DNA of 22,546 nucleotides, from the NCBI GenBank assembly GCA_904502055.1, contig CAJGDZ010000010.1, positions 1 through 22,546 on the forward strand, given 5' to 3'. Shown piece by piece: positions 21,115 through 22,546 of the stretch. Within the stretch, counting starts at the first letter, position 1. Every line of letters begins with the position of its first letter. Position numbers and translations under genes: made by a program. The notes beneath the pieces were generated by a model. It was not told the origin of the DNA and ran no database searches. It was given only the letters and a program-made list of their open reading frames with translations. The DNA is from an uncultured Clostridia bacterium (GTDB lineage Bacteria; Bacillota; Clostridia; Oscillospirales; CAG-272).

Positions 21115-22041
21115 ATGGAAAAGCTTTATAATGCAGAAACAAAGATGTATAAGGGCTACCCCGAGCTTCGCAAGCTGGGTGTGGTCGGCAAGAACACGGA
21201 GTCTACGCCTTTTGTTTGGAACGGCGTGGATATGAGAATGGAATCTTGCTACAAGGAGGGACCGACGCACGCGGTCATTCGCGAGCGCGAGAGCGGAAAG
21301 ATCCTCTCTACCGTCGGTGAGAACGAGTTTTTCTACTCCTTCTACATGGAGAATGGCACGGCGTACGTGCTGGGTACCAAGGTGGAGGAGCCCATCAAGA
21401 ACACCATTATGATCTACGAGAGCACCGACCTTGTGAACTGGAAGGGAAGAAAGCTTCTGGACAATCCCGGCTGGAACTACTTCAACACTTCGCTGACCAA
21501 GGGCCCCGACGGCTACGTGCTTCTTATCGAGGCCAACCAGCCCTTTGAGTACAGCGGCCCCGGCCCGTACGATTTTACGCTGTTCTTTGCCACCTCCAAG
21601 GATATGGTGCATTGGGAGCATATGGACCCCAATCTCGGATTCTCCAAGGAGAGATATATGGGCGGCCCCTGGTTCCACTACTCGAACGGCTGGTATTACC
21701 TCATTTCGGTGACCAAGCTTCCGCTCAAGCGTTACACCAACTGCATTTACCGCACCAAGGACTTCCACGACTGGGAGGCGGGTATCTACAATCCCATCAT
21801 GATGCCGAGCAACATGGACCGCGTGATCAGCCCCCTTGCTCACGGACTTACCGAGGAGGATATGCAGACCATCGCCACGCACTTTATCATCAATAACAGC
21901 GATATCGATATGTGCGATTGGAAGGACGGCAAGACCCTTATGGTCTACAACACCGGAAACCAGCTTGGTACCGGCTTCCTTGCCGAAGCGGTCTACGACG
22001 GCACGATGGATCAGTACCTCGCCGCTTGCTTTGATGAATAA
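21115..22041 (+). CDS. GH43-like five-bladed beta-propeller protein without the canonical acids
   Basis: This 308-residue protein has the repeated strand pattern of glycosidase beta-propellers (YESTDLVNW, TSKDMVHWEHM, YRTKDFHDWEAG are blade-end motifs). The places where GH43 enzymes hold their three acids read differently: STPFVWNG (T31 instead of Asp), NTSL at 124-127 instead of a DGS/DPS-type Asp, and MGGPW (G183 instead of Glu). It may be a binding protein, or an enzyme with a relocated active site (E29 and E139 are candidates). No signal peptide, so it is cytoplasmic. AAGGAGA precedes the ATG. It is the last gene of the CapA-NadE operon, with a strong bidirectional terminator after it. 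I do not assign a substrate. Confidence 0.7.
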   Translation: MEKLYNAETKMYKGYPELRKLGVVGKNTESTPFVWNGVDMRMESCYKEGPTHAVIRERESGKILSTVGENEFFYSFYMENGTAYVLGTKVEEPIKNTIMIYESTDLVNWKGRKLLDNPGWNYFNTSLTKGPDGYVLLIEANQPFEYSGPGPYDFTLFFATSKDMVHWEHMDPNLGFSKERYMGGPWFHYSNGWYYLISVTKLPLKRYTNCIYRTKDFHDWEAGIYNPIMMPSNMDRVISPLAHGLTEEDMQTIATHFIINNSDIDMCDWKDGKTLMVYNTGNQLGTGFLAEAVYDGTMDQYLAACFDE

Positions 22042-22043
22042 AC

Positions 22044-22082
22044 AAAAAAAGCTTGAGTCAATATTTGACTCAAGCTTTTTTT
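22044..22082. terminator. Bidirectional terminator between the propeller and AraC genes
   Basis: A perfect 18-bp stem, AAAAAAAGCTTGAGTCAA with TTGACTCAAGCTTTTTTT and loop TAT, has A- and T-runs on both sides. The AraC stop codon (22081-22083) touches its right edge. Confidence 0.93.
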
Positions 22083-22546
22083 AATTTGAAGAGCGTTGCT
22101 GCTTGGTATGCTTGCGGTGGTTGGACCAATATTTACTTGGGGTTTCGTCGATGATCATCTTAAAGCCGCGGTTGAAGCTGCGGATGTTGTTGAAGCCGCA
22201 CTCGAAGGCAATCTCGGAGAAGGAGACCTCGCTGCCCGATTCGGCGGCAAGCTCAATGAGTCTGGCCGCGTGGAAAATACGAAGGCGGATGAGGTGGTTG
22301 GCAAAGCCCTTGCCGGTCTGCTCCTTGACGATGCGGCTGAGGTAGCTCTTATTGTAGCCAAGCGCTCCCGCAACCGACTCCAGCGAGATGGGCTCAAGGA
22401 AGTGCTGGGAGAGGTATTTGAGCACGACGTCGCCAAGCTCGGTATTCTCGGTGTCGCCGTTTTCCTCCACAAGCGGACAGTGGCGGTCGATCTGCGAAAG
22501 AAGCAGATAGATGGTTCCCATTTGCTCGGTCTCCGAGACCGAGGGA
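22081..22546 (-). CDS. AraC/XylS-family transcriptional regulator, N-terminus beyond the window edge
   Basis: The C-terminal DNA-binding part of an AraC regulator is seen. Two helix-turn-helix units appear in order: ISLESVAGALGYNKSYLSRIVKEQ, then VSFSEIAFECGFNNIRSFNRGFK, followed by the typical TPSKYW ending. An ATG occurs at 22521, but the frame stays open to the edge (codons for PSVSETEQ before it), so the protein surely continues beyond base 22546 with a sensor domain that cannot be seen. AraC regulators of this size often control carbohydrate genes. It is convergent with the CapA-NadE-propeller operon, so control of that operon or of genes to the right is equally possible. Confidence 0.9.
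   Translation of the reverse strand, partial: PSVSETEQMGTIYLLLSQIDRHCPLVEENGDTENTELGDVVLKYLSQHFLEPISLESVAGALGYNKSYLSRIVKEQTGKGFANHLIRLRIFHAARLIELAAESGSEVSFSEIAFECGFNNIRSFNRGFKMIIDETPSKYWSNHRKHTKQQRSSN

Noticed and set aside
1..22546. CRISPR array, tRNA, rRNA, transposase or phage genes
   Set aside because: None seen: no regularly spaced repeats, no tRNA-like cloverleaf noticed, and no mobile-element proteins among the supported genes.

Overview
The window looks like chromosomal DNA of an anaerobic Bacillota-type bacterium, probably an uncultured gut Clostridia. The evidence is AGGAGG-type ribosome binding sites, eight sigma-A promoters of the TTGaca-17 bp-TAtaAT kind, many intrinsic terminators with U-tracts, and a gene set of family-43-type beta-propellers, an esterase, drug/metabolite exporters and an AraC regulator. 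The lineage is inferred from style and content; no rRNA or other marker gene is present. No tRNA, rRNA, CRISPR array, transposase or phage gene was seen.

Layout. (1) 1-1650: the end of a coiled-coil protein, then a monocistronic YwaF/TIGR02206-like membrane protein with its own promoter and terminator. (2) 1711-4376: one promoter drives a HAD phosphatase, a nucleoside hydrolase and a GH43 glycosidase, closed by a strong terminator. (3) 4492-11852: a seven-gene V/A-type ATPase operon in the order E, DUF2764, A, B, D, I, K, with one strong promoter, ATGA overlaps and one terminator. This is the compact arrangement known from Borrelia, Treponema, Chlamydia and Bacteroidetes rather than the Enterococcus/Thermus order. 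No C, F or G gene is present, and the K subunit keeps the Na+-ligand residues known from Enterococcus hirae NtpK. (4) 11853-12060: a non-coding block with a strong GC-rich inverted repeat. (5) 12084-16489: a CE15-like esterase with its own promoter and terminator, then an AEC-family transporter co-transcribed with a large TIM-barrel, glycosidase-like protein that carries two helix-turn-helix-like segments at its N-terminus. (6) 16453-18951: a MATE exporter on the minus strand and a divergent EamA/DMT exporter. The EamA mRNA should begin at a perfect 12-bp hairpin. (7) 19006-22082: an operon of a cytoplasmic CapA-type metallophosphatase, an ammonia-dependent NAD synthetase and a GH43-like propeller that lacks the catalytic acids. 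(8) An AraC-family regulator enters from the right edge on the minus strand and shares a bidirectional terminator.

How the genes fit together. The ATPase couples ATP to ion (probably Na+) movement across the membrane. The flanking genes suggest small-scale glycan or glycoside use: GH43, nucleoside hydrolase and CE15-like esterase for bond cleavage, the barrel protein with an organic-anion-type carrier, and several exporters. The least explained units are the barrel protein with its HTH-like front end, the CapA-NadE-propeller operon, and the DUF2764 subunit that stands where classical stalk subunits are missing.
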